The translations under genes and the position numbers were made by a program. This document shows positions 9,744 through 22,881 of a stretch of 64,000 nucleotides of DNA, in pieces (position 1 is the stretch's first letter; each line of letters begins with the position of its first letter). The notes under the pieces were generated by a model that did no database searches, had not been told where the DNA came from, and saw only the letters and a list, made by a program, of their open reading frames with translations. The DNA comes from Moniliophthora roreri (lineage: Eukaryota > Basidiomycota > Agaricomycetes > Agaricales > Marasmiaceae): positions 186,001 to 250,000 of the forward strand of contig LATX02000232.1 of assembly GCA_001466705.2 (NCBI GenBank), written 5' to 3'.

Positions 9744-11545
9744 TCATGAAAAAGTCAGCCCAAAGCCGCAACCTCCTATTCGAAAGCGCTCACGTATCAA
9801 CTTGGAGCCACCAGAACATTCACCCATAAGCCGCAATACTCTTTCGTACATCTCTCCTGCTTCACGGTTACGTCTCAGAACACCGCCGACATTCTTCCAC
9901 AGACATCCCCACATTGGATTGATTCTAGCCCCGTTTCCGGACTGTCGAAAATAGGTTCCCACGTCTGGTTGTGCAAAAATCTCGACGCATGCTTGAGCTG
10001 CTTCAAAGGATTGTCTCGTATAGTTGGCATCTTTTCCGAAAAGCGGCGCATTCAGTTGGATCGCCGATACATGGGCGAGCACGAGCGTGATCAAGGCGAT
10101 ACCGAACATTGAATGGGATGCAGGAGGTAATTGAGGCAGGGCTGAGCGGAAAGTAGCCACAAGAGTATTATGCGAAGCGAACATGGCGGAAATACGCGCT
10201 GCTTCCTCTTGAGGGAGTTCTGTAGGTTCAAGATCAATACAGATACTTTCGAAAGAGCACTCGCGCCAAAACATACCATTTCTTTTCGTATAGCGGGTTG
10301 CGATGACCGCAGACAACCTGAACAGCACTGATGCTTTTGCAAAAAAAGTCTGTGCCGAGTCCGAGTAACCTCTCGCCGCGTCAACCTGATGCAGGAAGCG
10401 CTGAACTGAAGATCCCTGTGTATTCTGATCCTATGAATAGCTTCGTCAAAACATACGCAAAGAAAGGATTAACAATGACTGACTTTGAACTGTCCAGGCC
10501 ACGGAGTCTCGATATCCTCACCCTCAAGTCCAAACAGTACGCTCGAAGACGACTGGAGAACGACATCCCAGCAGTTGTTCAACGTGTAAACAGTCCAAAA
10601 TGCGTGTGTCCTTTCATCGTCTCTAGAAGACGGCTGCATTTTGTGGTAGCCAGCACCAACAGCGATCGACATTGCAGTATTGAGATGATATTGTCCCTCC
10701 AGGATACGACCGGAAGAAAAGTAATACGTAGAGAGGAGCACTTCAGCCTGGATACTATGCACAACGTGTATCCTATTCTGCGCAGTTGCGGACACTGCAC
10801 GAGAGAGGAGGATGTTCTCTTTGGAATCCGCGTCATTGAGAGCTGTCGAAGACTTTGAGAAGTAGAATCCAAGGAGATGAACGACGCTAAGCAGGCCAGA
10901 AGCGTGTACTGGGCTAAATGGGTGCATCACACCGGCCAGAAACGTAGAGATGTCGAGGAAAAACCCATAGGATTGTCCATTAGGAAGGAATGCATCGATT
11001 CTAGAGACCTATGAGCACGACGGTCAACACAGAGAGAGAAACAAACGTACAATACTCTACTGGCATCCAAAGACGGTGCCTGTCAGACGTGGTGAGCGCA
11101 GGTGCCCGGTATTGAAAAGAACTACTTACATTTGGGTCGAAACTGTCAAGCACGTTCTGGCTCGGTGTATTGATAGAGTAAGGAGCAGCGAGCCGGACGG
11201 TATCAGGATCGCGCTGACCTTCTAGTTCCCGGATGCGTGCCTCAGCACGACGAATATCTCTCTCAAGCTCTTGAGCTTCGGTTTGGGTGTTCTCGTATTG
11301 GCATGGACGAGGAAGGGGTCGTATGCTCGTCAGGCAAGCTGTACAAGTTGGCAGGTTGCCATCGCATCTCTACGGGCGAGTCAGTGAGCCTCAGCCTCAG
11401 TCGTAAAGTGATGAGCGTACAGTCTTTCTCTCCCTGGGGGTGAATATCAGTGATAGTTTCGTAGAAAATGTAAAGGAAAGGCGTACCTGCAATTTCCACA
11501 AGCTCGAATTATTCTGCCACTTGGATGATGAGTTTCGGAGGCCAT
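9744..11545 (-). CDS. Zn2Cys6 fungal transcription factor
   Basis: Likely DNA-binding regulator, probably of the adjoining cluster. The N-terminal zinc cluster is split over three exons and reads RACGNC / RERKT / RCDGNLPTCTACL..CQYE, giving the six Cys ligands. It is followed by a charged coiled coil (EAQELERDIRRAEARIRELE). The middle (exon around 10469-10930) is a fungal-specific transcription-factor domain, with signatures such as HLLGFYFS, QAEVLLSTYYF, and the HKMQPSSRDDERTHAFWTVYTL block close to the usual E/R-RRR-x-FW-x-x-Y core. The C-terminal exon (9744-10328) is helical. The start ATG at 11545 lies directly before the zinc cluster. At least six introns are needed. It sits between the second UstYa gene and the PKS, the usual position for a pathway-specific regulator. 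No binding sites could be assigned by eye. Confidence 0.85.
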
Positions 11546-12407
11546 TTCGTTACAGGATTCCTTGCTTCCTTGCCCTTCATGCTCGTATCGTTTTATACGA
11601 GTGCACAACTAATTTGAATGTCGGAATTGTATGAATAGATTTGGGTCGGTGCGCTCGGGCTGCAACTCTGTAGCTGTATTATGACGTGTGTATCTGGATC
11701 AGTGAGGACAAGTGAGCCTGTAGATAGAAAATAAAAGGTAAAAGGATGGCCCGCACCTCGAATGGAAATCGTGGCGTTCTGGCCGATAGGTCACCGAAGT
11801 ACTCGGGAAAGGGTCGTGATATTCCGAACGTGCCCGAGGTGCAGCTCTTCACTGCCTCTCGATGTGATGTAGGAAGCTGTAGTGCCACCCGATTGGACTA
11901 CCGGTCATCATCAGTGAGATTTCTGGGCTCCTAAGAACGCCGTGCGGTAGCCGCCCACGTCGAAGACGGATGCAAGCCCGTAACGCTCGAGAATCGAAGA
12001 CATGAAGGCTCCCGAAAACTACGAGGTGCATCAAAGCCGAGCTGGAGGCGGACTACTGCTTGGAGGAATAGCGTAAGTTATCCTTTCCTGTCGGATTCTC
12101 GCTGCCTAGGCCTATTCCGCACTTCGCACTTCGGTTTGTCGCACTTCGGTTCGTGACATCGAGGAGTTTTGGCCGGATCACATTTGGCTGTAGTAGGATG
12201 TGGGTATGGGGGCAAGATGACTGTTGAAGCCAAGAGATGGAACAGGTTGACACGTGGTAATCGATTTTGATTTTTTAGCGTTCATGACGCTCACTGTCAG
12301 CGCTCAGAGTCGGCGCTTCCCATGATTTTCCGGAAGGCCGACAGTGTAGGCTCGGTGTCTTACAATGCAATCAAACCGGTAATTTCAGTGAAGCGATGTA
12401 CACTCTA
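11546..12407. other. Intergenic between transcription factor and PKS
   Basis: No coding signal recognised. It includes a short tandem motif at about 12119-12153 (cgcacttcg / gcacttcggttcg, repeated about three times). It should contain the promoter of the transcription-factor gene and the 3' end of the PKS transcript. Confidence 0.4.
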
Positions 12408-15400
12408 CTATGTACTTTGACATTCTATATAACCGCAAGCTTCTAACATACAAGCCGATACCGTTTCTATCTGTCTCGACGAGTCAGTAGGAAAACTTGT
12501 GGAAAACTCGAAACAACTCACATTACCAGGCTGAAAGGGCTCGAAATGATTCCCAGGTATATCCCATACCTTTAGCTCCCCGGTCAAGTCTTCCCATCCT
12601 CTCCTTGAGGTGTCTAGGTTACTTCGATCCGCGAGCCAGTCTGGAACAGGAACATCTTCATATGGAGACCGATAACCTTCCTTTGAACGCAACAATGCGA
12701 TTGGTAGACATGATTTTCCTAATAACTCCTTGGACTCCAGCGGATCATACTCTCCTAGCAACCTTGCATTCATGGAGAATTGACTTTGAACAAGTCGCCG
12801 AACATGTTCTGTTCGAGCACCACGGCCTCCCGCAATGCCTTGCTTGATGATGGATTGTACAAGCGGACCAGACATTGGGACATGATTTACAGGATTGGGT
12901 GGATCGATGAGAAGAAGGCCTTTCACAATCAAATGAGCTGCTCTACCCAGTCGTAAACGGATTTGCACAGCGGTTTCATATGCTGCAACGGAGCCAAAAG
13001 ACCATCCTACAAACGAGACTTTAGCCCGAAAAGGGACGTGATATTGGTTGCAAACTCACCGCCGATAATGACCGGGCCAGACTTCGCCGTGCTGATGATA
13101 AAGTCGGCGTAAACCTTGGTCATTTCCATCAGATTCTTCCAGGGATCGGACTGTAGGAATCTTGGATTGTGAATCGCCCACACAGCGCGATGTAAAGGGT
13201 ATAGACGCTCGTAGTAGTTTGCCAGCCCGCTACCATCATGGATGAGATAGATCGGTACACTTCCGGATGACTGGACTGTCTGGTACAGTATAGGATTGGC
13301 GTCCAACCGAAGCATCCTCCCAATAGCAATATCAGTTTCGTTGGTAGACGGCCGCTCGATTCTGTGGCTTGCATCCGGCGAAAGATGCGCTTTCAAGCTC
13401 TTGAGTGTTGTGTATTTGGTGAAAATATCGTTGGGAAGCTCAAGATGATGCTTGACTTTGAGTTCATGCAATACTTCGATCGACGCCAGAGAGTCCAGGC
13501 CAAGCGAGTCAAAGGGAGTGTCGTCATGGATTTGGGTGAAGGGAACATTGAGAGCGGTAGCAAGTTCCCTTCTGATATGAAGTACAGAGTCTGCCTCATC
13601 ATGGACTACGTGATCGATGGACTGTGGGGTTGGTGGATATTGGGTATCGTCCTCTGGCACCAGAGGGATTGAATTCTCATCCGAGTTCATGGTCTGACCT
13701 GAACATGCATGAACTAGGTCGGCAATCGTCTTATAAGACGATGACGAAGCGGGGTCCAAACGGACCTCGGGGAGTGCAATCTTCAGTCTATCCATGAGCT
13801 CTATGGACATCAACGAGTCCACTCCAAGAGCATCTAGACTGCTAGAGAGATCGATATGTGATGCTTCCATACCGCAGGTCTCCCAGACAGCGCGGAGAAC
13901 GCAGCTTCCCACGTTATCTGGAATAGCTCTTTCTGTCGGCTGCTTACTCGTGGATTCCCTGGCAGCCTGGAATTGTGACGCTTCAATGGGGCTTGAGCGA
14001 CCAGCAGCACGAGTCAATCCTCGTGTGAGCATGTTGAGGCGTACACGCTTAAACTTGACGTCTTTCGCATGAAGGACGACCAGGTGTGGCTCATCAGCTT
14101 GGCGCGCCCAAACCTCCGACAGTGCTTGTCCTTTATCGGCCGACCAAGTAATTCGGCAATAGACCATATGAGGTTTATGGGTATGAACGAGGGCTGGAAT
14201 CATCTTAAGAGAACCAACAGCGTGGCAAATGTATCCATAGTCCCCGCCAGACTGCATGTTCACAATGAAGCCGGAGACGTGAAGAAGGCAATCAATAAGC
14301 ACGGGATGCGCCACGAAAGTGCCACTGTGTTGGTTGGCTGGAAGGTCTACTCGAGCATAGCCTTCGGTCCCGTCGAGTACCGAGGAAACGTACTCCATTC
14401 CGTGATATTCACAACCATAATCGACCACTCGAGGAAAGACAACTCCGTATGCCATCCGAGTGTATAGTGTTTCTAGCTTGACGGCTTCGCCACGCAGATG
14501 AGTGAGTCGTTGTGATATCTCGGGCAAAGATGAGTCAAACTTCGAGGTCGTGCGACTGTCTCTCTGTACACGATAATCTCCCTTGGCATGAACAACGGAT
14601 TCGGACGACCCTCGAGCCTTCGAGGTAACTGTAAATGACCCGTACTCCTCATCCATAGTGACCGTGATGTTGAGAGTGGGATTGATTGAGGAGTCATGAA
14701 TGAGGGGTTTGACGAACTCCATATTTCGAAGTATAGTATGCCTTCCACTCATCGTAGCAGGGGCAGTGTGTTCTCTCGCGAGCTTTACAGCACAGAGAGC
14801 CATTTCCATGTAGACAGATGCGGGACAGAGAGGCAGGCCCCCAACTCTGTGACCCATTATCCAAGGACTTACGCAGTCCACTGGCGTCTCAAGGATAGCC
14901 GTATACCCGTTGGCTGGAGAAGGTAATTGGATCCAAGAATTGGCCATCGTGTATGTGGATGGTGTAGGTAGATTTCGTGCTACCGTCGACATTTCTACTC
15001 GTCTTTCCATAGAGCCAGGAGATTCCTCCACGTAGGGAACCCAGAATTTTTGTTTCGAAAATGGATATGAGGGAAGACTGATACAAGATGGAGTAACGTG
15101 CGAGAATATCTCTCGCCATCCGAGTCTAACATCTCGCGCGTAGAGCAGCGAGAGGCTGGTCATGAGTGTGAGGCATGGATCCTGCTTCTTCCTCATGCTG
15201 GGTAAGAGTATCGCAGCACCGGGAACGACCGGGTTGGATTTAAGAAGAGGCAGAGACGTTGGATGCGGCCCAACCTCAATCCAAATGGCATTCCGACTAA
15301 GTCCACAACTTTCGGCGAGTAAACGTATACCAGCGTCGAACTGAACAGGTTCGGCACAGTGCCTTCCAAAGTAATCAATGTCAAACACCGTTGCATCTCC

Positions 15401-18400
15401 AGGATACACCGTAAGTCCGAGGACGTTCGATGAGATGGGAATGGTAGGCGGTGATATAACCACTTGACGTGCTATATCGCCAAGCTGTGATAGGATAGGT
15501 GTCATGTGTTGACTGTGGTATCCGAATGGTACATTGACAACGGCGCTTTTGCATTTGACCTCCTTGTCGAGGTAGGCCTTCAGAAGGGAGAGCTGGGCAA
15601 TGGAACCGGCTACCACGCAATCAACTGGACTGTTGTAGCAAGCAATAGAGAGCTCAGGAAAGTGTGGGGTAAGGATAGCTTCGAGGCGCTCAACAGGTAG
15701 ATTGACCGTTATCATCCCGCTCGAGTCAAGCTGACACTTTTGGAACATCAGCCGAGCTCGATGTGCCACCAGCGTCAAAGCCCCGTGTAGGCTGAGCACT
15801 TCGGCAAACACCAGCGCAGCGTATTCACCTAGACTGTCGAGGCTTGTTCAACTTTCTAATTTGTAATAGCAGGTTGAACAGAACTTACCTATGGCCAATG
15901 ACAGCGCTCGGTGTCACCCCCCAAGACATCCACAGCTTGCCTAGAGCATACTCCAGTGCAAAGACAGAAGCCTGATATGCCTCCTGCTCCCCGACGGAAT
16001 CCATAACACTCTGCTCAGCACGCGCCAGGATGATGGGTAACACACCTGGAAATCCAAGCTCCAGGAGTATAGAGTGGCACTGGTCCACCTCATACCGAAA
16101 GACGGGGAACGTCTCGTAGAGAGCTTGCCCCATACCCAGATACTGGCCACCTTGACCGGAAAACATAAATACTATCTCTGGCGTCTCGGCGGTGGCGGCC
16201 TGAATACTCGAATGTTGCAGCTTCTCAGCGAGCTCAGCTTTACTGGAAGCGCAGACAGCAGTCCGGTATGGGTACAACTGGCGTCGAGCTGTCATTGTAT
16301 ACGCAATGTCAGCGAAAGCGCAGTTCTCGCTAGCAGCGCATTGTAACCAAGCTAGATATTGCTGGCGTAGAGCTTCAGCTGCAGTCTCGTCTTTAGCAGA
16401 AAGGCCGCAAACTAGCGGTGTTGCATGGCTTGTAGCATGCGAGACGCGCTGATGTTCCTCTACCAACATGGCAACATTCGATCCTGCGGCACCAAAATTA
16501 TTGAGGAGTGCCATTCGGGGCGTATCCTGGTACGAGGGTAGCCATGGGACTGAGACTCGGTCGATAATGGTATGGTCTGTTTCTAGGGGAGCAATACTCG
16601 GATTGAGGGTTTGCAGCGATATCTGCGGTGGGATTGTCTGATGCTGGATCATCAGCAGCAACTTTGCAAGACCAGCAGCTCCAGACGCTGTTTCCACGTG
16701 CCCAATATTTGCCTTGATAGAGGTTACATGCAGCGGATTGCTCGGTGTACGATTGACGCAAAGAACACGTCGAATGCTCTCTAGTTCATTAGGGTCACCG
16801 GCTTGCGTGCCAGTTCCATGAGCTTCGACGACATTGATACACGACGGGTCTGCTACGCCAGCGTTGGCAAGGAGATTCTTGAAGAGTTTGGTTTGAGTTT
16901 CGGAATGAGGGTGGGTGATAGAGGAAGCTTGTCCACTCTGGTTCATCTCGACACCCCTAATAGTACCGAGGATGTTGTCATTATCAGCAACAGCATCCGA
17001 GAGGCGCTTGAGGACGAACATTCCGCAGCCTTCGCTACGAGAATATCCATCAGCTGATGCATCAAAGGCTTGACATTGACCAGTAGGGCTGAGGAAATGG
17101 GCTCGGTCGAGCCCAAGAAAGAGCTATAATAGAAAACATCAGTACCTGTGTCGTGACCTATTTGTGGAGAAGAATCTCACGTCTGGGCTAGAAATAATAT
17201 TTACGCCTCCAACTAGAGCGGCGTTACAGTCGCCATTCACCAAGGCACGACACGCTTGATAGAAAGCAACGCTCGATGACGAGCAAGCTGTGTCCACAAC
17301 TATCGATGGACCACTGAGCTGCATGACGTATGAAACACGACCACACAGAAATGCATTCAATGTTCCTGAGCAGAGGGTCAACAAGCATACTACGCTCTCG
17401 AATATGATACTCACCAGTGCTATAATAAACGTCGATATCGTTCCGCAGGTTATGAACGTAGTCATGGGCTGTAGCACCAACATAGCATCCAAACGTCTCT
17501 GGGGAGAAGGAAGGTGTAGCATACGGGACGTAACCAGAGTCTTCGAGCGCTTCATACGCTGTGTGAAGCAGGATCCTCTGCTGAGGATCCATGCTTTTCG
17601 CTTCTCGAGGACTGATCTTGAAGAAACGGTTATCAAACTCGTCGGCACCGTCGATAAAGTTTCCTGTATGAGCCTTCATTTGCCTTTTGGGATTCCGACC
17701 ATCGTAATTGGACACTTTGAGTCGCTGTTCAGGGATCTAAGTATGTACGAGTGTCAGTATCCGCCGCAGAACGTATCAATGACACTCACCTCTGAGATAG
17801 TGTTCAGACCCTTCTCTAATACCTCCCATAGCTTCTCTACGTTTGGGGCACCGGGAAGGTTCACCGCCATTCCAACGATAGCTATAGGTTCGTGTTTTGG
17901 GATCATCTTCCTCCCATCATCTCTTGATTTGGAAGCATTTATAACACGAACAGTACGATCATATCGCTGGAGCATCCGCTCCATGCTCGATGCAACTCCA
18001 CCACCTGGTCCAAAGTTCAAGATCCGTACGTTCGCGCCCTCAGGTAAGACTCGGTCAATGCCCGAGGCCACGCGATCCCAGCTAACCGGCTGAAGAAGTA
18101 GCATATCAACGACGGCGTGAAGGAGTGACGCCGAATATTGCGATTCTTGTGTACCTGGTGTGGAAACAGAGTGTTTCAATGCCGCACCATCAAACGATGA
18201 GCGGAAAGGAAGGACGATATCCTCAAAGCTCGGAAACTTGATCTTTCTTCGTGAGACATCATGGATGACCTGTTGCCGAAGTGCAGTGAGTGCTGGAGAG
18301 TGATATAGCGTGTGAACCCTCGTTTCATGCGCAGTCACTGAATCGCCGTGAATATGTCTCAGGTATTCCGTGAATCCGCGTAGGATATCAGGCCGCCCTG

Positions 18401-19183
18401 AAATAGTAACGCAATTTGTGTCGGCTACCGCGGTAATAACTAGGTTGTCGTTATGCTCGCCCTTGCAACGTAATGGAAACGTCAGTATCGAAGGAGGGGT
18501 ATGGGAACTGGAGGCCTTACCTGGATGTGAGCAAAGCCATCGAGCGCTTCTTGTGCGAGTATGGGGGTAAGACCCAAAAATACGACACTCCATGACGAAA
18601 CACGACGATCGTGGGCAGGACAGCGGCTCTCAGCGTCTACACGGTAGATCTGTGCGCGAATGCTAACCCACAATGCTAGACGGTACAACTCCACTGCTCT
18701 CGAAAGATATGTGATAGTGGAGAGGGAAGTAGCGATTAGACATGCCGGAAGAATCCCGGAAGAGAAGCCGAGGATTTCTGATAGCCTTTGACTTTCGTGT
18801 AACCTGTCATGCAAGCCCGCATCAGGACGTGCTGGAGATTGTGATTCCGATTCTACGAAAGCCAGGTACCGCAAAGATTGAATCAGGAACAAGGAAGAGC
18901 TGGAGATGATGGGGTTATGACGGTATCGTGAATGCGGATAAGACAGCAGGGCAACGGGAGTAGGGAAGTCTTGGAGGTCGATTTCTATGGGTTGGCGTTC
19001 GGAGGACGATAGGCTAAGGAGCTCATTGTGGAAAGCATGGTGACATGAAGCAAGAAGAGTCGAGCCGGAAGGTGATCTGGAGTCTGCGATGGCCTGGCTA
19101 AACGTGTCGGAACTTTGTGCACCTGTGGAACCCTGCCCAGCAAAGATAGGGATGTAAATGGGATTAGAATCGTTGCCTACCAT
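12408..19183 (-). CDS. Non-reducing polyketide synthase (SAT-KS-AT-PT-ACP-ACP-TE)
   Basis: Iterative type I PKS making an aromatic polyketide from acetyl/malonyl-CoA. Eight exons give about 2,130 residues. The SAT domain opens with IPIFAGQGS; its active-site motif reads GFSSG (about residue 137) where GxCxG is usual. KS starts PIAIVGMA (about 410), with catalytic VDTACSSSS (about 575), HGTGTQAGD and NIGHVE. AT has MFSGQGGQY and GHSLGEY (about 1025, split by an intron). PT has His in MGHRVGG (about 1351) and Asp in HPVLID (about 1536). Two carrier domains have GVDSL (about 1699) and GLDSL (about 1802). TE has HDGSG, GWSFG (about 1953, split by an intron) and GNHFEPF (about 2102). All catalytic residues except the SAT Cys are intact. 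No reductive or methyltransferase domain is seen. This order is that of orsellinic-acid-type synthases, so a tetraketide such as orsellinic acid is the best guess. The regulator is adjacent on the same strand. The start was placed after a probable 5'UTR intron. Confidence 0.93.
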
Positions 19184-19273
19184 GAACTGAGTGAAAAGTT
19201 TGCGTACAAGGAAGAGAAGGATACTCACCTATCATCCCTGAGACTTGGTTCCTGTCGTCTGACCCAAAGCCCC

Positions 19274-19281
19274 ATTTATAG
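19274..19281 (-). promoter_or_regulatory. Probable TATA box of the PKS gene
   Basis: On the minus strand the sequence reads CTATAAAT about 90 bases before the proposed start codon. A gtgagt donor and a cactcag acceptor between it and the ATG suggest a 5'UTR intron (about 19188-19230). Confidence 0.45.
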
Positions 19282-19578
19282 TATGTCCTTCAGTAAGAGC
19301 CATGAGGCATCGGCTACTATCTGTCGGCGTTCAAGCACGACAGGAAAAATGTTGGTAGGCGATCAATATACAGTGGTACTTGGCTTTCCATCGGCAAGGA
19401 GTGAAGTAGGGACATTGTCGGGTTAAAATGGGCGGAAGAACATCTGCGTGAGATATCATAAGCTTAAAGCGAGCAGAGACCGCCACTCCATACTGTACAT
19501 ACCTGCACAAACACAGATCTATCACTGTTTCCTTCGAATTCTGCGAAACTTGTCGTACGAAGAGCTACCTGACGAATG

Positions 19579-19603
19579 CCCTCCCTCCCTCCCTCCCTCT
19601 CCC

Positions 19604-19666
<63 letters not shown>
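19579..19666. repeat. Compound microsatellite (CCCT)n-(CT)n-(GT)n
   Basis: About 45 bases of CCCT/CT units run directly into about 30 bases of GT dinucleotide. It lies roughly 300 bases upstream of the PKS TATA box. Open frames across it are low-complexity artefacts. Confidence 0.95.
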
Positions 19667-19669
19667 ATG

Positions 19670-21880
19670 GGTTTCCCGCCAAGCTCCTTCGTTCAACTGT
19701 GTTGTCTTGCAGACTGATAACAATCAATCCTACATCAGATTACGTGCATTCCGTCTGTCCATCTAATTGATATCCTAGGCCACATTACTCCGTTCGGCTA
19801 TTACTTGTGCAGCCGTGCCACCTGTAAGTTTTGGTTAGCGCGACAGAAACTTCACAGATTCTTTCAATTGGACGCACCTGAAACCATACCGAGGACCTCA
19901 TTATTCGCAAAAGCAAAACTCCGAATGGTGGTTGACAGTGAGCGCCGTTCATGGTGCACTTCACCAGCTTCATGAATAGTCTTTAGGTCAGATGACTGTC
20001 GTATGCCTCGGTAAATATGATGCATATTAAGCTTTAAAAGTCAGAAGAACTCACAGCGAAAGTATTAGCCATCGCGTTCTACTTGCTCGGCGGTAGCCAA
20101 GAAGTGACCAGCACAGCCACGTCGCAGTCACAATGACAAATTGGATTACTCCGGTAAAATTGTAGAGTCACGTTGTGAACTACTAAACCCTATCCCTGAG
20201 CACCGATAATGAAATACCCAATCAGCTGCCTGTTGGGCTAGGCTCAGGTTTGTGACAGAGACTAGGAAACATCGACTCGAGAGAGAGAGGTACCTCGCCC
20301 TTCCACGACAGCCTGAAAACAGTATCATCAGTACTGATCGAGAGCTGATAACCATGGAGGACATACAAATCTACAACAAGAAAACGGCATAAATGTGACC
20401 CTTTTTATACATATTTGAAACGCGACTATTCTTTCCCACTTCGGTGTGCTGCAACCGCGAAACATAGGGATTGAAAAGGTACACCTCTATGCTGCAGCCG
20501 CCGCGTAGACATGGCTCGCCGAGTGCCATTATCGGCGTTACATAGTCGAGAAAGGAAACAAAGCTGCAATCGTACACGACAGCTACATCATCTCTATATG
20601 GCAGGAAACAGGCGAAAGATAATCTGATACCGAGGACCAGAGATTAGTTGATAGGGCTCAGGTCTGCTGAATTGTACAAATACCTCGTGAAATTAACCTT
20701 CTTGTACAGGTGACAATTGAGACTCTTCTATGCCAGTGTCGTGGGTGCGGGAGCTTCCCACAGCGAAGAAAGACAACCGAGGAATGCTGGCCCCACGAGC
20801 TCATTAGTAACGAAGATACAAGAGGTAAGAGAACAACGTACCGAGCCTGGGGTTTCGAACGACACTCCTGAGAGGTGCATCTAGCACGTAGGCCGGGCAC
20901 TGACGGTTCCCCGCCAACTCAAGCCACGGGTGACCTGCACTGGCACTGCACGTAGCACAACACTTGATACTTTGGGAGGTAAACGAGGTGGTACCTTCAT
21001 CATTGAACCAGAACCGGGGTTTACGTGGGCTTGTCAAGAAAAGCGCAGTCTTGGAGGACATAGCTCGGGTAACGACGACAGTACAACCAAGCCCTGCTTC
21101 GGAGAGACCTGGAGCCCTCCCCTATGAAATGATAAGTATACTTGTAAAGACGCGAAAGAACGTTTCACGTACCCAAATCCTCATCTAGGACCTTACAAGT
21201 TAAGGAACTACACGCGGAGAAAGGTGCACTCGCTGTTGTTCGAGCAGAACGATGATCATCATCCCGTTGACACACCCAAACGGGGTCTGACGAATGATTC
21301 GAGTTGGGGCGTTTGCTGAGGTGCATCCTTTATCAGAGGTTCTCCCGCTGTAAGTGTCCATGTCAGTCAAATAATCACCTATACCCAGGAGGGAAATCAC
21401 ATACCGAGCTTAGGCCCATTTGCCAAGTGAGTGGAAAACCAAACCTGGTGAGAGTTGCAAATCGAGGTCCATAGCAAGTATAGCATCCCTGAATTTGCGC
21501 TAGCTCAGATGGTCACGAGGATGACACATAGCCCAGTACCGTCCGCGCGCGGCCGTGCGGCGGAAAAGATCATTTGAGCGTACTAACAGGCACGGATGGC
21601 ACATGTTTGGAGCGTATCGCACATTCTGAGTACCCGTTGTGTACTAGAGGGAGCAAGCTATTAGTATGAAGAGGTGAGGTAGTCGGTGATGAGTATGACA
21701 TACATGTAACCGTGCACATCAAGTCAGACCTCTAGAAACAGTTGAAAGAACCACGGATAGTACTGCTTTGAGCATCAGCGTCGACCCATGACCAAGGGTC
21801 CTTCGAGGTTTGGCGTGACAGGACAGGACAGTCTGATGATGGTTGCTAAAGATACGGTTAAGCTGCAAAATCTCTAAAAG
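19670..21880. other. Gene-poor stretch, no confident gene
   Basis: Short frames on the minus strand (20658-20900, 20804-21061, 21200-21400) show no known domain and could not be joined into a convincing gene. They may belong to the degraded 3' part of the diverged element at 21890-22445. Confidence 0.35.
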
Positions 21881-21889
21881 CTGCTAGAC

Positions 21890-22445
21890 TGTACCCTATC
21901 AGACTTGCTCAATGATTCCTTCTTGAACTAGTCCTCGGTCATACAGCTTTGAATTACGTCGGTTTCATTGAACGAGAACAGGTGTCATTATAGCTGTCAA
22001 AAGCAGAGGAACAAGTCAGCGGAACGATCAAGAGGCAACAATACCCTTACCAAAATCGAAGAATTTTCTCTCTCCTCTCAGTTCTGCAGCCACGCTCCTT
22101 TCTTCCTCCCCTCTGCGGAACCCCCCTTTCAGTCGCCTCGAAAAGCTGGTCAATTTTGCGGAGAATTTGACGTGTCATCGTTTGTGAAACTACTAGAGAT
22201 GACGAAAGTCAGAAAGAGGTTGAACAAATGGCGAAATATACCTGTTTTCAGACTGTAAACTGTCCAGACCAGCGCTGGATGACGGAAATTCATGGAGCAT
22301 CGTCCCGGTCAAGAGCAGGTGAAAGAGTAAACAGACGCAAATATGGCCGACGCCGTCATCGACACGGTCCGGACCGTCACTTCGTCGTTCTCGACTACGT
22401 CCTCCGTAATGAGTACTGAACATCAAATAGGGCTCTTCGACTTCT
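21890..22445 (-). pseudogene. Diverged gene copy 1 (unknown family), apparently broken
   Basis: This stretch is similar, in order and over about 550 bases, to 30440-31000. The shared blocks include a frame reading EDVVE..E.TVR..S.TA.AIFA (a likely membrane helix), a block TRQ(I/L)..R..ID, and a block VQSC(L/M)T. Differences in the helix block fall mainly at third codon positions in the minus-strand frame, which points to coding descent. In this copy the Trp codon of the other copy (TGG, 30470-30472) is TAG (21928-21930), so it is probably a pseudogene. I do not recognise the family. Exon ends are only approximate. Confidence 0.4.
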
Positions 22446-22833
22446 GCACACACGATCACCTTTTACCTTTTTTCTTTCTTAAGTACTCCCACACACACCA
22501 AGTGCGCTTTACTGTCCCAATGCACATACTTCAAATCCACTACCTTGTGCACCATTTCACACCGGCCACGTCCTGTTCACCTTCTTAACCTTTTGCGGCA
22601 CCTCTGAATGCAGGTACTATACCAAAACGGACGGGCGTGGCGGGGCTGGGCCCTGGTGACGTTGTCGAACGTGGTATCCATCAACTTGCGATCATATATC
22701 ACGCCTCCAATGATTCCTTTCACAGAAACGTCAATCAAACTTCCCCCCAGCAAGTTTACCAGCCAATTTCGTACCAAATCTCGGCAAACGTTGCTGTGAA
22801 TAATTAAATGGAGGTGTAGTCAGTCGATCACCA

Positions 22834-22843
22834 TATATATAAA
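22834..22843 (+). promoter_or_regulatory. TATA box of the permease gene
   Basis: TATATATAAA sits 39-48 bases before the ATG at 22882, in a position and context normal for a fungal core promoter. Confidence 0.5.
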
Positions 22844-22881
22844 CTTGCTGATAGGATTGGTGGAGATTCCTCGTCACCATC

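Noticed and set aside
11849..12034. Candidate zinc-cluster exon (ACIRLRRGRL)
   Set aside because: Only one Cys pair element; the true Zn2Cys6 motif with all six Cys was found at about 11250-11510, spliced over three exons.
13364..14748. Plus-strand frames inside the PKS gene
   Set aside because: Antisense shadows of the ACP and PT exons.
19448..19770. Ser/Leu- and His/Thr-repeat reading frames
   Set aside because: Translation of the CCCT/CT/GT microsatellite in several frames; no flanking coding signal.
22343..22588. Plus-strand frame starting MADAVIDTVRTV, with a similar frame in the other copy at about 30890
   Set aside because: Third-position changes between copies fit the minus-strand frame better, and the plus frame soon becomes low-complexity.
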